A stretch of DNA of 64,000 bases, from contig NC_059301.1 in assembly GCF_017591435.1 (NCBI RefSeq), forward strand, positions 11,885,549 through 11,949,548. The letters are read 5' to 3'. Below, piece by piece: positions 1 through 57,311 of the stretch. Within the stretch, counting starts at the first letter, position 1, and every line of letters begins with the position of its first letter. Position numbers and translations under genes: made by a program. Under the pieces are notes generated by a model. It was not told the DNA's origin. It ran no database searches and worked only from the letters and a program-made list of their open reading frames with translations. This DNA comes from Portunus trituberculatus. Taxonomy: Eukaryota > Arthropoda > Malacostraca > Decapoda > Portunidae.

Positions 1-1345
1 GGTCAGGCAAGTAAATGGATTCCCGGTCCGGCTGAGTCATGAGCCGAGCACAATGACGCAATGTACTTATAGACACATCATTACCTATTGAGCTGCTGTC
101 AGTTGGTGCAGGCCTCGCACAAAACTTCACCTTCAACAATTCTGTTCCCGTGTCTCCTTCACTACAACTAGACACCTCAGAAGACAAGATGTTACACACG
201 TGCCACACAACAAAGCCGCAGGGACTGGTTAGTGAGTGGTGAGTCGTGACTAGTGACGTGCTGTGGCTTCAGTAAGTGACTCGCTTCGCTTCGGTTCCGT
301 GTTTCGAGACGGTTCGGTTACTTGAACGCAAAGGAAAGGTTTCAGGCTTTCAGCAAATTCAGTAAATGTTATGGATCACTAAAAAGGTCTCCTAAATATC
401 AAGAAATCTGGCAATGTTAACTCCGCGAAAAAAGTACAACCTTGTAGTTTGTCATTTTTGCCGTGAATTTGTAAATCATTGCAGTGTTAGAATTCTTTTC
501 TGATAGTGAAGGAAAGAAATGCTTTACAGTAGACTAAAAAATAATGCACATCTCCTACATGAATACTATAATGTAATGCCAGCGAACACACACACACACA
601 CACATGGAGGGCGCCTGGCTGACCAAGGAATGGGAAGGGATGAGGCGGCGGCAGCGATGGCTGGGATACAAGGCAGGCGTGGGAGAGGGCAAAGAAACGT
701 ACGAAGCTAGAGGGTTTGTTGTATCAAAATGAAGTGTTAACACGCGCCACCAGACTTGCCTTCTTGATTAATGGGCAGCGTTTGGGGCTCCTGTTGGCTG
801 TTTACTTGGCCCTCTCTTGACAGATGTGTGGGTGCGCGCGGCACTGTACCACTGCCGACCACCACACCAGTCTAGTCAAGATCGCCACACCAGCCTAGCC
901 ACAGCCGATCGCCACACAAGCCTAGAGATCTCGCCGATTTTAGACCGATGATGATAATATGCACGGGAAGACTTGTGTAGTGTTCGTGCGTTCCATACAG
1001 AAATATTGTAGGCACTGAATTCTGATTAAATACGCACTGCGACTGAAGTAAACCCAAAGTAAGGAACACAAGCTAAATTGGCCTATTTTGTTTATCTTCT
1101 TATATCATGACATTTATTTATTCGTTTAATTTACTTTTTTTTGGGGGGGGGTGGGGGAGGGGAAGCAAGCATTTTTATTTATTTTACTAGTCTTTTCGCG
1201 TTAGAACTAATAATAATAATAATAACAAATACATACCTTTAAAGTAAAATAGATGAACGAATTAAATAGCTAAATAGGAAACACGAGAAATACTTAGTCG
1301 AAGTGCGCGTGATGTGATGTTAAGTTACCGCTATGTTGACGTGGA

Positions 1346-1348
<3 letters not shown>
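1..1348. other. unassigned sequence
   Basis: No gene or repeat family recognised. Short open frames are not coding-like. A GTAAGT follows TTCA near 270, but no convincing exon joins it. Confidence 0.5.

Positions 1349-1403
<55 letters not shown>
1349..1403. repeat. (GA)n microsatellite
   Basis: Uninterrupted GA run. Confidence 0.99.
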
Positions 1404-1406
<3 letters not shown>

Positions 1407-1508
1407 CTCCGTGGAAGATTTCAGTAAAAGATAAAGATGATTTTGACGTACCAGAGGCCGCATTCCAATCTACCATTTAAATATCATCCGATTTCAACAT
1501 TGCAAAAT

Positions 1509-1511
<3 letters not shown>

Positions 1512-1553
<42 letters not shown>
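1512..1553. repeat. (AC)n microsatellite
   Basis: Uninterrupted AC run. Confidence 0.99.
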
Positions 1554-1555
<2 letters not shown>

Positions 1556-1964
1556 TCGCAATAGTATATGAAATAATGATCATCTCCATGGTAACGCTGA
1601 GAAATAACCCTGAAGGCGACGAATATATTGAGTCATAAAAAGACACAATGGAGGATCCAATCTGTGTTCAAGAAAGCAAATTGGCTCTACGTATTCCGAG
1701 ACACGCGCCGCACCTACAACACTTATTAAACTCTGAGTGACGCAGGTTTTTAAGAGAACTTTTTCTCACTCCCAGTGGCAGATTAACAAAATTTCTACAT
1801 CATTAACAGGAGAAATTGTCTTAATAACCTGGCTAATCATCTCTGGCCCCTGGAAATAGTCGTGGTGAGAGGACAAGGCATTTCTGAATACAGAACTCAT
1901 AATAACCTAGGATAACGAATAATAATTATTAGCATCATTATTACACACACACACTCTGACTGGC

Positions 1965-2375
1965 TGTCTTCAACCTCTTTCTCATCGCCGGAATGTTGCA
2001 TTTTTTTGCTATCTTTTACCGCTATTTTCATGCTATTGCTCTTTTGATCTTGCTAACTGCATGCCTCCCCTCCTCTTGCCGCCTTCACTGCACCCTATTC
2101 TGTCCAACTCCCTAATGGAAGAATTAACCAGTACTCTCAATCTTTCATACCTTTCTCTGGTAAACTCTGGAACTCCCTGTCTGTGTCTGTATTTTCAACT
2201 TCCTGTGACTTGACTTCATTCAAGAGGGAGGTTTCAAGACATTTGTCACTGTCCTTTTGCTAATTCTATCAGCTCTTATAGGGAGGCTGGCGACTGAGTG
2301 GGCCTCTTTTCTTTATTTTTTGGTTGCCCTTAGCCAGTTCTCTCCTCTTATATTAAAAAATACACAATAAATAAA

Positions 2376-2378
<3 letters not shown>
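1965..2378 (+). mobile_element. Jockey-like LINE 3' fragment
   Basis: It matches the 3' part of the 43.4-46.7 kb element (CGCCGGAATGTTGC; TTGCTAACTGCATGCC; GTAAACTCTGGAACTCCCTG; GTTGCCCTTAGCCAGTTC). Its A-rich tail runs directly into the (AT)n tract at 2379. Confidence 0.75.

Positions 2379-2465
<87 letters not shown>
2379..2465. repeat. (AT)n microsatellite
   Basis: AT run that follows directly on the A-rich tail of a Jockey-like fragment. Confidence 0.99.
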
Positions 2466-2470
<5 letters not shown>

Positions 2471-3747
2471 GCTGAAGAAAGCCAATTTAGTTTCTGAGGT
2501 GTCTTTGAAACAGTCCACAATGCAGACTGAAGATAATACAGAAATAGTAAGCATTCCAAAGCTTACCAGCAGAAGTAATAAGACTTAGTATGCTGATTAA
2601 CTCTTGCATTAGGAAGGTTGACAGGATAGCAATGAGAGCAAGTAAAGTAAAAAGACATGCAGCTGATAAGTTTGGAAGAGCAGCAACCAAGGAAAAAGTG
2701 ATATGAGATACAGTAATAAGTGAATCAACAATTGATGAGATAATAGCCTTTGACTCTATCTTGACAAGGAGGGCATTGTGAGTTGAACCTCCCATTACAC
2801 AGAAGCAGTACTTCTTACATAGGCAAATAATGGCCCTGTATAAAGTTAGGAACCAAAAGAAGTGTGGTTTCCCAATTGAGAGTTTAAATGTGTTCATTTG
2901 TAGAAAGGGAGGATAGTTGAGTGATGAGGATAATTATCTGAAAGATTGCCAAGTGAAAAAATGAAGGCATGTGTTGAGGAATCATTTGAAATTGAATTCA
3001 TGATTCACAAAATTTTTGTATGTCAATCAAAATTGTAAAAATATTGTAGGCACATCAAATTTTGCATTGATCCAAAGGATAACGTTTAACTGAGACAGCC
3101 ATAACTACGTGACATTGAAGAGGAGCAATGAATCAAGCCAGCAGCATCCTGGCACATTCAACTGGCCTTTGCTTGTTGTGCATTTTGTTCGTAAGCAGAG
3201 GGCATGGTGATGAACAATTATTACTACATTCAATCCATTCAAATTCTTTACAATGAATATGGCAAATGATTCAGCAAATGGATAACAGTTTTACCACTGC
3301 TCTAAGTGACATGCCTCCTCTTTTCAGTGGTAACATTATACTGTTGGATTAAATTGGTGTTGACAACAGGAATGTAGGATAAAAATTTCCCAATTACTGT
3401 ACACATACATCATCCTCCAACCTTCTCCAACTTGCAACAATCTGAGGAAACTGGATAGACACATCAGTTACCTACATAAACGCCCAAAGGATGAATACAA
3501 GTATCAAGGCATAAAACCTGCTATGACTATATATTTGCGAACAAATATTCACATAAAAATATCATAAAAGTAACAAATAACCATAAAATGATATTTGTGA
3601 TCTATCTCAGGTTATTTTCACACCATCTATCTGCTTGTCACAGCCACATGCAGTACAATGCTGATGCAGCACAATGAAGCATCTTGGGTGCTGTGGTGGC
3701 AGACTGGTTGTGACCAACTAATGTGAAGATCTATGCACAATCTTCAG
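2466..3747. other. unassigned flank beyond the ZMYM 3' end
   Basis: AT-rich, apparently unique. A 136-codon minus-strand frame at 2487-2897 has no recognisable motif and partly derives from the neighbouring (AT)n context. Confidence 0.4.
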
Positions 3748-4102
3748 TTTATTGCAGTTCACAAGCTGTTTGTATGATTCAATGAATTGTTGTTTATAGC
3801 ATCATGTTGTGGTTAGTGTAGAACATAGCAATGCATTGTCCACTGTGGGATGTATGTACTGGATCACATGAAACCATCACTCTCAAGGAAGGCTTGATAA
3901 TCTTGGTCAGAAGCCCAATGCAGTCAGGTCAGCTTCAGTTCAAATCCACTTCCAGTGAGAGAAGGACATTCAGGGGGAGGAAACCTTATTGCTCCTAATA
4001 CATGAAATCTCTGACTACAAAAGTAGAAGAAATTCATATGCTCCCCAATCCCTTAATCCAAATGAGAACATTAAATGAAAGATAATAAAAATGATGATGA
4101 TA

Positions 4103-4143
<41 letters not shown>

Positions 4144-4144
4144 A

Positions 4145-4185
<41 letters not shown>

Positions 4186-4291
4186 ATGATGATGATGCAA
4201 TGAACAACCATGATAAGAAACTAAATAGTGTGAATGCAGACCAAGGTCAGTCGATAACAAAAATAACACTATAAATTAAAAACACCTTGAA
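3748..4291 (-). other. probable ZMYM 3' UTR with candidate polyadenylation signal
   Basis: Downstream of the stop, the minus strand carries a (CAT)n tract (plus-strand GAT at 4090-4198) and then the first AATAAA hexamer (plus-strand TTTATT at 3748-3753). Extent is inferred from the hexamer only. Confidence 0.35.
4090..4198. repeat. (GAT)n trinucleotide repeat
   Basis: Imperfect GAT repeats with a few interruptions, just after the ZMYM stop in the presumed 3' UTR. Confidence 0.97.
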
Positions 4292-48952
<44,661 letters not shown>

Positions 48953-49174
48953 TCTTGTCCTTGTTGGCTCTGTCAAGGAAATAGAAACTTCACTTTATGC
49001 TTTGTACCATTTGTAAGACCAAGTCTATTATGCAACTGCAGTGTAGAATCTACATTCAAACAGACATATTAAACTAGATAAACGTACTAGCACCAAGACC
49101 TCAAAGCTTAAAGGGTGGTGTCACTATCATATCAATATCTAGTCTTCATCATACTACTGTACACAGGTGTAGTA

Positions 49175-51515
49175 CATAGTGCGGTTAGTAGGTACCAAAA
49201 ACTCACGCATTCAGTACTTCCGCACTAGGTACCTCAAAAAAATAAAAGAATCTTATGGAGAGGATCATCGAATGCCTTATCTATCGGATGAGCTCAGTAC
49301 GCTGAGGGTGAACATGGTGGGCCTCTCTAAGACAAGGAGACCTGGCAATGGCACGACCAGTAGCAAGGGTTTTACTTACTATTGGCATGAGCAATGGTCA
49401 CCGTGTCAAAGGACTAGTCATAGGCGTCTCCAGCAGACTGCAGCTGTCCGTTGTAGAGGTTACTCCGATTGATGAGCGTATAATGCAACTAAGGCTGAAG
49501 CATAGTCTAGGCTTTATGTCTGTTGTTGCAGTATATGCTCCTACCAAGGTGTGTGAAACTGAAGAGGAGTCATTCGATGTCAAACTCAACTCTGTACTGG
49601 ACCAGTACAGTGTCTTGGGCGACTTTAATACTGTCACTGGCACTGAGAGAGCCAGCTACGAGTTATGTGTTGTTTCCCATGGTTCTGGTACCAGGAATGA
49701 CAACAGCTCTTTCCTTCTGAATTTAGCAAGATCCAGAAGGTTGAGCATTGGAGGTTCTTGGTATTAGAGACCAGCGCTGCACCACTGGACTTGGTATAGC
49801 AAAACCGGAGGGGTAGCGAAAGAGATCAACCATATCCTTGTTAGTACACATTGGGGGATTCTTCAGAACAGCAGGGTTTTTCGGAGTGCCGAGTTCTTTG
49901 TGACTGATCACAGGCTTGTTGCTACACTCAAGCTGCATGTCAAGTCCAGAAAGCCTGCAAGATGTGACCACACTCTGTTTCATCTTAAGAAACTGAAGGA
50001 CTTGACATGTGCCCAGGAGTATGCAATGACCGTCTCCAATCGGTTTAGAGTGCTCAACACCATCGAGGACCTGATAGAGCTATGATATACCTTCAAATGT
50101 GAGACTCTTGAGGCTGCCAAGGAATGCAATGGGGAGCGCCCACGGTGACAGAGTGGCTTCACCTCGGTAGAGATGCTGGACAGTATTGAGGAGAGTCATG
50201 CTGCTAGACTTCCTAGGAACCACGACCAGTACAGGGCTCTGTCATGTAGGACTAAAGCTCTCCTGAGGAGAGACAAGGAGAGGTATGTCAGGGGTCTCAT
50301 TGAAGATGTAGAGTGTCATTTAAATGCTAATGACCTCCAACCTGCATATCAAGCCCTGAAGAAACTCTGCTCAAAGTCTACATCTCAAACAAGCGCAATC
50401 TAAACAGCAGATGGCCACCTCATATCAGACGCAGATGGGCAGATGGCTTGTTGGGCTAAGTACTTTAAGCAGCTGTTCACGGTGGATCCTCCAAGTGTAT
50501 AGCTCCAAACTGCAGGGTTACAGATGCTGGATGCTAATCCACCCATTGATGAAAATGCACCCTCCATTGATGATGTCAAAGAGGCTGTGGCAAAGTTGAG
50601 GGGTGGAAAGGCAGCTGGCATTTGTAACATCAGTGTGGAGCTGCTCAAAGCAGGGGGTGAGGCCATGATGCTTGGGTTGCATGCTGTCTTGACTGCTCTA
50701 TGGCATTCAGGTACCATTCCCCATGACTGGAAAAAGAGATTGGTCATCCCTGTCTGGAAAGGGAAAGGGGACCATCAGGAATGCAACAACTACCACGGTA
50801 TAACACTGCTCAGCGTACCAGGCAAGGTGCTTGATCATTTGCTGTTGATGCGTATCCGCAGTCACTTGCTGAAACACCAGAGACCTGAACAGTCTAGGTT
50901 CACATCTGGTAAGTCAACAACTGACCAGATCCTAGCGCTTCGTGTACTGGTGGAGCGCTGACGGGAGTTTCGACATGAGATGCTTGCTGCCTATGTCGAT
51001 CTCAAGAAGGCTCACGGTATTATGGACTCGCTCAATACGAGTATTTGGCATTGTCAGTACCTGTGGACAAGGACAAAGATTTGGATCTTCAAGTCCCTGG
51101 TGATCCGTGTCTTACTCTATTGTTGTGAGACATGGACACTGAACAGCAATCTGAAAAGGCAAATTGATGTCTCTGGTACTAAATGCCTTCGCAGGATCAT
51201 GGGGTACCACTGGTATGACTTTGTGTCATATCAACGATTGCCCCGTGAGACTGATTCGAGGCTGATTACCAGCATAGTCCGTCAACGCCAACTGCGACTA
51301 AATGGGCATGTGGCACACTACCCAGAAGCTGATCCTGCATATCAACTACCCAGAAGTTGATCCTGAATATCAGGTAGTCTCCAAAAGGGATAACCCAGCA
51401 TGGAGGAGGGAAACGGATATTCACAAAACTCATGGCTATAGCAAGTCAATGCCTCCTGCTGGGAGTTACCTGCCATGGTAAGGGGGCCTGCATGGAAACT
51501 TCGCGAAGCGTGACA

Positions 51516-51518
<3 letters not shown>
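49175..51518 (+). mobile_element. RTE-type LINE (craniofacial-development-protein-2-like), internally deleted
   Basis: Endonuclease pieces (VNMVGLSKTR, VAVYAPTK, SVLGDFNTVTG) are followed by the linker and RT N-terminus (LRGGKAAGICNISVELLKAG, LWHSGTIPHDWKKRLVIPVW, NNYHGITLLSVPGKV, EQSRFTSGKSTTDQILALRV). Then AYVDLKKAH jumps directly to the C-terminal block GIMDSLNTSIWHCQY, VLLYCCETWTLN, RRIMGY, RQRQLRLNGHVA. The catalytic palm is missing. Several frame breaks precede it. It lies upstream of ZMYM exon 1, on the opposite strand. Confidence 0.82.
51318..51373 (+). repeat. 28-bp direct tandem duplication in the RTE element
   Basis: CTACCCAGAAGCTGATCCTG continues to 51345 and is repeated from 51346 with a few substitutions. 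Confidence 0.7.
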
Positions 51519-51546
<28 letters not shown>

Positions 51547-51850
51547 CGGTAAGGCCTATAGCACCTGTAGGCACACTTAAAGAGTGTATGGGAAGCGCTG
51601 TTCAGCTTCCGCCCATTAGTGGCGCAGGCAATTTTATTTATAGTGGTACCCATATTAGTGCCCATATCACCCTCAAAGCTCATCTTGGGTGTAACCACCT
51701 AGAACCTGGGTATCATGGTGACATGTAGGTAACTTTAAACCACTCGACAAATGGCAAAGTGTTTTAAGACTGTACGTGGTGGGATTCGAACCTACGCGTG
51801 GACGTCTGCTCGATCCCACGCTCATCACCTTATCCACTACGCCACCGCCA
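51519..51850 (-). mobile_element. tRNA-derived SINE, copy 1
   Basis: On the minus strand the head has an A box TGGCGTAGTGG (51844-51834) and a perfect B box GGTTCGAATCC (51792-51782) at tRNA spacing. A unique body of about 230 bp and an A tail (plus-strand T run 51519-51546) follow. A second copy of the same family is at 59165-59511. Confidence 0.8.
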
Positions 51851-53339
51851 TAGGGTAGGTGAGCCAACACACCCCCTAGCGTATGCCCCCATGATTAATT
51901 AATTGATACAGAGAAAATTCCAACTGGTTCCAGAGCCACCTAACCTATCCCCAGGCACTAATTAAGTACCCAAATCATTTTCTTTACCAATGTATGTTTA
52001 TATATTCAATAAAAAAATTAATCTGTCACCAAATGCCCGTTCACGTATATTTACGGCATAAAATTTCCCACCTCATTTCATATTGAAAAAGACACGTTAC
52101 TGTTGCCACTTCACTAACCATCAATTATCTTTTGAGTTGTGATTCAAGGATCCGTGGTACATCCACACAGAGTCTGGCAGTCATGGAAGGAGGCAGTTGC
52201 ATGCACTGTTTTGGTGCTCTCACAGAAGAGGAATGGTCTGGGATATTGTTTCCTAGAGATGATTCACAAGATGGTGAAGATACAGATAGTCCAAAGTAAT
52301 GGAAACATATCTAAATTACAAAATAACTGTGAAAGTGAAGAGAAACAAACATAATACATCAAATTTACACCGTATTGTCACATCTCTGGTGGTGTGACTT
52401 TGTAGGGGATTATCATCAACATCTCAATTTTCATATCGCTTCTCTAGCTGTAAGTGTTGAAATATCTTTTTCTTGCTGTCTTTTCCTATTTAATTTTGTC
52501 TTAAATTTTCATATTTTAAGACTAATTAATGCTTAGAAAATAAAACAAATTTTCTCTCGCTAATGTGGGCTGGTGGGGAGGATAACCAGAATTAATGTGG
52601 GATTGTAAGGGTTAATCAACTGATTTATCACCCATACAAATTAAATAAAATGCTTGATGTCAATAGACTTACCTTGACTTATTACATCAATAGGACACCA
52701 CTTGTAATAGCACTTACAAGCTGGCTCACTTTTTTATTAAATTAAACAGACCACTATTCTTTTGCTGTACCCACCATCCTCCACCTTCTCCCTCAGGATG
52801 TCGGGTCCTGCCCAATCCACTCCATCCATGCTCTACCCAGAACCAACCCCACCCCTGCCTAGCCTAGCACAGAATAGAACAACACGGCACAGCACAGCCC
52901 CAAACCACCTACTATCCAGCTCAGCCCAGCACAGCACAGCACAGACATGCACCACCCAGCATCACCACAGCCAGAATTGATAGAAGAAACCAAGACAGTG
53001 ATATGTGAATTGCGGAGAAAGCGGGAACGACAAAGGAAAATTCACGTCATGATCAACTGAGCCGAAAACTGACCAGTGAGGATCATAAGGGAGGCGCCGA
53101 TACAAAGGCCAAGCTTCCCTACTGACACCCATCCACTGCCCAGCACAGCCCACCATATAGCACCCACCTGATGACTGCAACACGCCTTATATGACCTGCA
53201 AAGAAATCCTAGCCGAGCACACCATGCATTACACCTTCCTGAACCACCTAGCACCGCAGTTCCCATCAGCCCACCACCTCCTAGCCCCATGCACAGCCCA
53301 GCCTCCTTCTCTTCACCTTCGCCAGACAAACTCATGATT
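51851..53339. other. intergenic sequence between ZMYM and RBM22
   Basis: Non-coding. 52800-52975 is rich in CACAGC/CAGCC imperfect repeats. A minus-strand donor-like AAG|GTAAGT at about 52673 and a CAG|GTGGGT near 53170 could end a ZMYM 5' non-coding exon, but neither is supported further. Confidence 0.35.
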
Positions 53340-53942
53340 TCTATGAGATTACAATGCTACTACTGTGAAAAGTGTGCATGTACCTCTCACGGCAAGGTTT
53401 CTAAGGTGCTATCAGTGTAACACAACATTGGTAAGACAGACTCGCGCCAAAACAGTGGAACCCAGCGTGGCGTGGTGTTGACGACGGTGGTGGTGGTGGT
53501 GCCGCACTCATACCAACCCAGCAGGTTCACCACTGTAAAACCTCACCTGTATATCACCACTGCTCGTCAACTTGGATTAATATATTTAGTTTTTATATGC
53601 AAAAATTAATATATATAAATAAAATCAGATCAAATACGGTTATTGATAATGTTATTGTTATATAGTATATGAGTACTGAAATTATTCTATTGTGTTCACA
53701 TTCTGGGCCATATACACATTAATTGTCTTGATTAAATGCCCACATCAATTCATTTATTTATCTGTTTACTTTTATTTATCAGTTATTATGGTTGCGAATA
53801 ATTATGAAAGTGTTGTAAAGAAGGTGTGGTGGTTGTTGTAGTATGGCAACACTGGCGTCGTGGTGCCACTGGTGGTAGACAGTACACACGCACACTCTCA
53901 CCTGCCTGCCTCACCCAACCATCGTCGCCGAACACCGTCACC
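53340..53942 (+). promoter_or_regulatory. RBM22 5' flank / presumed divergent promoter region
   Basis: This non-repetitive stretch immediately upstream of the RBM22 ATG is presumed to hold its 5' UTR and promoter. It contains GCGCCAAA at 53444-53451, a match to the E2F core TTTSGCGC on the minus strand, and a GGT-rich run at about 53468-53482. No TATA box was recognised. Whether ZMYM initiates from here too is inference from the divergent arrangement. Confidence 0.3.
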
Positions 53943-53996
53943 ATGGCGATGTCCAAGTCCACCAATACTTATAACAGACAAAATTGGGAAGACTCA
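53943..53996 (+). CDS. RBM22: RBM22 coding exon 1
   Basis: ATG in the context gtcaccATGG starts MAMSKSTNTYNRQNWEDS, ending TCA|GTAAGT in phase 0. The NTYNRQNWED block is near-invariant in RBM22. The following 4.66 kb intron carries a CR1/L2-like LINE on the opposite strand and an (AT)n tract. Confidence 0.95.
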
Positions 53997-56900
53997 GTAA
54001 GTAAACTCGGGCCTGACTGCTTGAATAGCCCTGGGAGACAGTGGTGGAGTGGAGGCAGCGTGACGGAAGGAGCTGGGTTAGTTCTATTTCCTTGTTACAT
54101 CTGTCATCAGCCAACTACTCAGCTGTTGTAATTTTGGTAACCTTTGTGTGGGAGGTGCAGCAGGGACTGGGTGCTAGGAAGGGAGACAACATCCCTAAGG
54201 AAGTAAAGAGGCAAGGCAGTGGTCAGTGGTCCAGGCAGGAAACGTTTGTGGATTCCCTAAGGCCGTCCCTCCTGGCTAACATAACATAAATAATAGGATA
54301 ACAAAGGGCCACCAGGGCCCATCTAGGTTATCCTGTATCAGTCGCACAGCGACCTCGTCATCAGTACTTAAAGATACACTTACAAGTACACAATACATTA
54401 TATACTAATTCTAAATATTTGGCCCATTAACAGGGCTAAGTCCTGCAGTGAATTCTGTGATCCCCATAACATAACATAACATAAATAATAGGATAACAAA
54501 GGGCCACCAGGGCCCATCTAGGTTATCCTGTATCAGTCGCACAGCGACCTCGTCATCAGTACTTAAAGATACACTTACAAGTACACAATACATTATATAC
54601 TAATTCTAAATATTTGGCCCATTAACAGGGCTAAGTCCTGCAGCGAAATCCTCTACAATTTGTGGTCCCCGTACATGGGGATCATGTCTTATTTAACTAT
54701 AGTAAATTTCTTATAAAAACTATCATGCAGTGCTATACATAATTATAAATCTAATAAATTTAAGTGCTTATCTAATCTGTTTTTAAACATTGTCAAACTA
54801 GTGCTATTTACAACCGTCTCTGGCAATGCATTCCAGAAGTCTACCACTCTATGACTAAAGAAATATTTTCTTATATCTAACCTGCAGCCTTGCTTTCTAA
54901 TCTTCCTGCCATGATTTCTAGTCCTATTTCCTCCTCTAAGGTAAAGAAAGATCTCACATCTATGTAGTTTGTATCTGAGAACATTTTAAATAACTCTATC
55001 ATATCCCTCTTATACATCTCCTCTCAAATGAAAACATGTTTAATTCCTTTAATCTATCTCTATACTCCAGGCGCTTTAATGCTGGTATCATCCTAGTTGC
55101 TCTTCTCTGAACTGCTTCTAACATGTTGATATCCTGCCTATAGTGGGGTGACCAGGCCTGTATGCAATACTCTAAATGGGGCCTAACATAGGAATTATAT
55201 AAGCTACGCACCACTTCCTTACTTTTATAACTAACATTTCTATTTATAAAACCCAGGATCCTATTTGCCCTATTTCTTGCTTCTAAACATTGCTTTGAAA
55301 ATTTCATAGTCCTGTCTATCACTACTCCTAAATCCTTTCCTTCCTCTACTGCCTCTAGCCAACATCCCTCCATCAAGTTTGTGTTGTCTTTACCTAAATG
55401 CATAACCTGACACTTATCAGAATTAAACTCCATCTGCCACCTGTCTGCCCATGCTATCAGCCTGTCCAGGTCTCGTTGTATTCTGTAATTGTCCTTTTCA
55501 CCCTGTACTGCACATGCTATCTTAGTATCATCTGCAAACTTTGATACTTTGCTACTAATTCCTATATCTAAATCGTTAATGTACACCAAGAAAAGAAGAG
55601 GTCCTAGCACTGATCCTTGGGGTACCCCACTAACCACTTCCTTCCACTCAGACATTGCCCCATTTAATACTACTCTCTGTTTCCTATCAGAAAGCCATTC
55701 ACTAATCCAATCAACTAACCTACCCCCTATCCCATGTAGTCTCAATTTGTACACTAGCCTCCTATGCGGTACCTTATCAAACGCCTTGCTAAAATCTAGA
55801 TATATAACATCTATGCTATTTCCATCATCTAACTCCTTGGTAATATATTCTAAGATATCGAGCAAATTTGTAAGACAGGACCTCCTTGATCTAAAGCCAT
55901 GTTGGGTATCTCTAATTAATCTATTCTCATTTAAATGCTCCCAAATACTACCCTTAATGATTTTCTCTAGTATCTTACATACTATACTAGTTAAACTGAT
56001 CGGTCTATAATTATTCGCATCATCCTTCCTACCTTTTTTAAATATTGGAGTAACATTAGCTAACTTCCAGTCCTGAGGTATCTCAGCAAACCTAAGTGAT
56101 CTTTCAAAGATGGGGATCATGTCTTGTTTAACTATAGTAAATTTCTTATAAAAACTATCATGCAGCGCTATACATAATTATAAATCTAATAAATTTAAGT
56201 GCTTATCTAATCTGTTTTTAAACATTGTCAAACTAGTGCTATTTACAACCCTCTCTGGCAATGCATTCCAGAAGTCTACCACCCTATGACTAAAGAAATA
56301 TTTTCTTATATCTAACCTGCAGCCTTGCTTTCTAATCTTCCTGCCATGATTTCTAGTCCTACTTCCCTCCTCTAAGGTAAAGAAAGATCTCACATCTATG
56401 TAGTTTGTATCTGAGAACATTTTAAATAACTCTATCATATCCCTCTTATACATCTCCTCTCAAATGAAAACATGTTTAATTCCTTTAATCTATCTCTATA
56501 CTCCAGGTGCTTTAATGCTGGTATCATCCTAGTTGCTCTTCTCTGAACTGCTTCTAACATGTTGATATCCTGCCTATAATGGGGTGACCAGGCCTGTATG
56601 CAATACTCTAAATGGGGCCTAACATAGGAATTATATAAGCTACGCACCACTTCCTTACTTTTATAACTAACATTTCTATTTATAAAACCCAGGATCCTAT
56701 TTGCCCTATTTCTTGCTTCTAAACATTGTTTTGAAAATTTCATAGTCCTGTCTATCACTACTCCTAAATCCTTTCCCTCTTCTACTGCCTCTAGCCAACA
56801 TCCCTCCATCTCATAGCTAAAGTTTGTGTTGTCTTTACCTAAATGCATAACCTGACACTTTTCAGAATTAAACTCCATCTGCCACCTGTCTGCCCATGCT

Positions 56901-57233
56901 ATCAGCCTGTCCAGGTCTCGTTGTATTCTGGCTGGCCGCTGTATTTTACTGTTATTGAAAAGGTGGTGTTAGGGATAGTTAATCACCTGGTGTAGGGCCT
57001 TGCCACCTCAAGTCCAGCCAAGACTGGACAAGAGAAGGACAAGCCTAGAAGTTAGGTTGATATTCAATCAGACAAATAGGCACAGGCAGCACTGCTATAC
57101 TACATCATGGCTCGGTGTATAGAGGACACCCCTCCAGAGGTGTTGATGGGAAGAGGGATAAATATGAAAAGAAGTTGATTGAATATATTTTGGTAACAGC
57201 AAAAAAGTATCAGAAAAGAAAAATTCTTCACAA

Positions 57234-57311
<78 letters not shown>

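Noticed and set aside
48953..48976. Upstream extension of ZMYM exon 1 to a TTG codon at 48976
   Set aside because: TTG is an unlikely eukaryotic start, and a good acceptor (ttgacag) interrupts this extension.
51780..51850. Functional tRNA gene at the B box GGTTCGAATCC
   Set aside because: The arms do not form a full cloverleaf with a matching acceptor stem by eye, and the unit continues into a SINE body and A tail with a second copy at 59 kb.
54411..54593. Small minus-strand ORF MYCVLVSVSLSTDDEVAVRLIQ and a similar plus-strand ORF near 6376
   Set aside because: These are translations of the repeated LINE family C 3' tail, not a gene.
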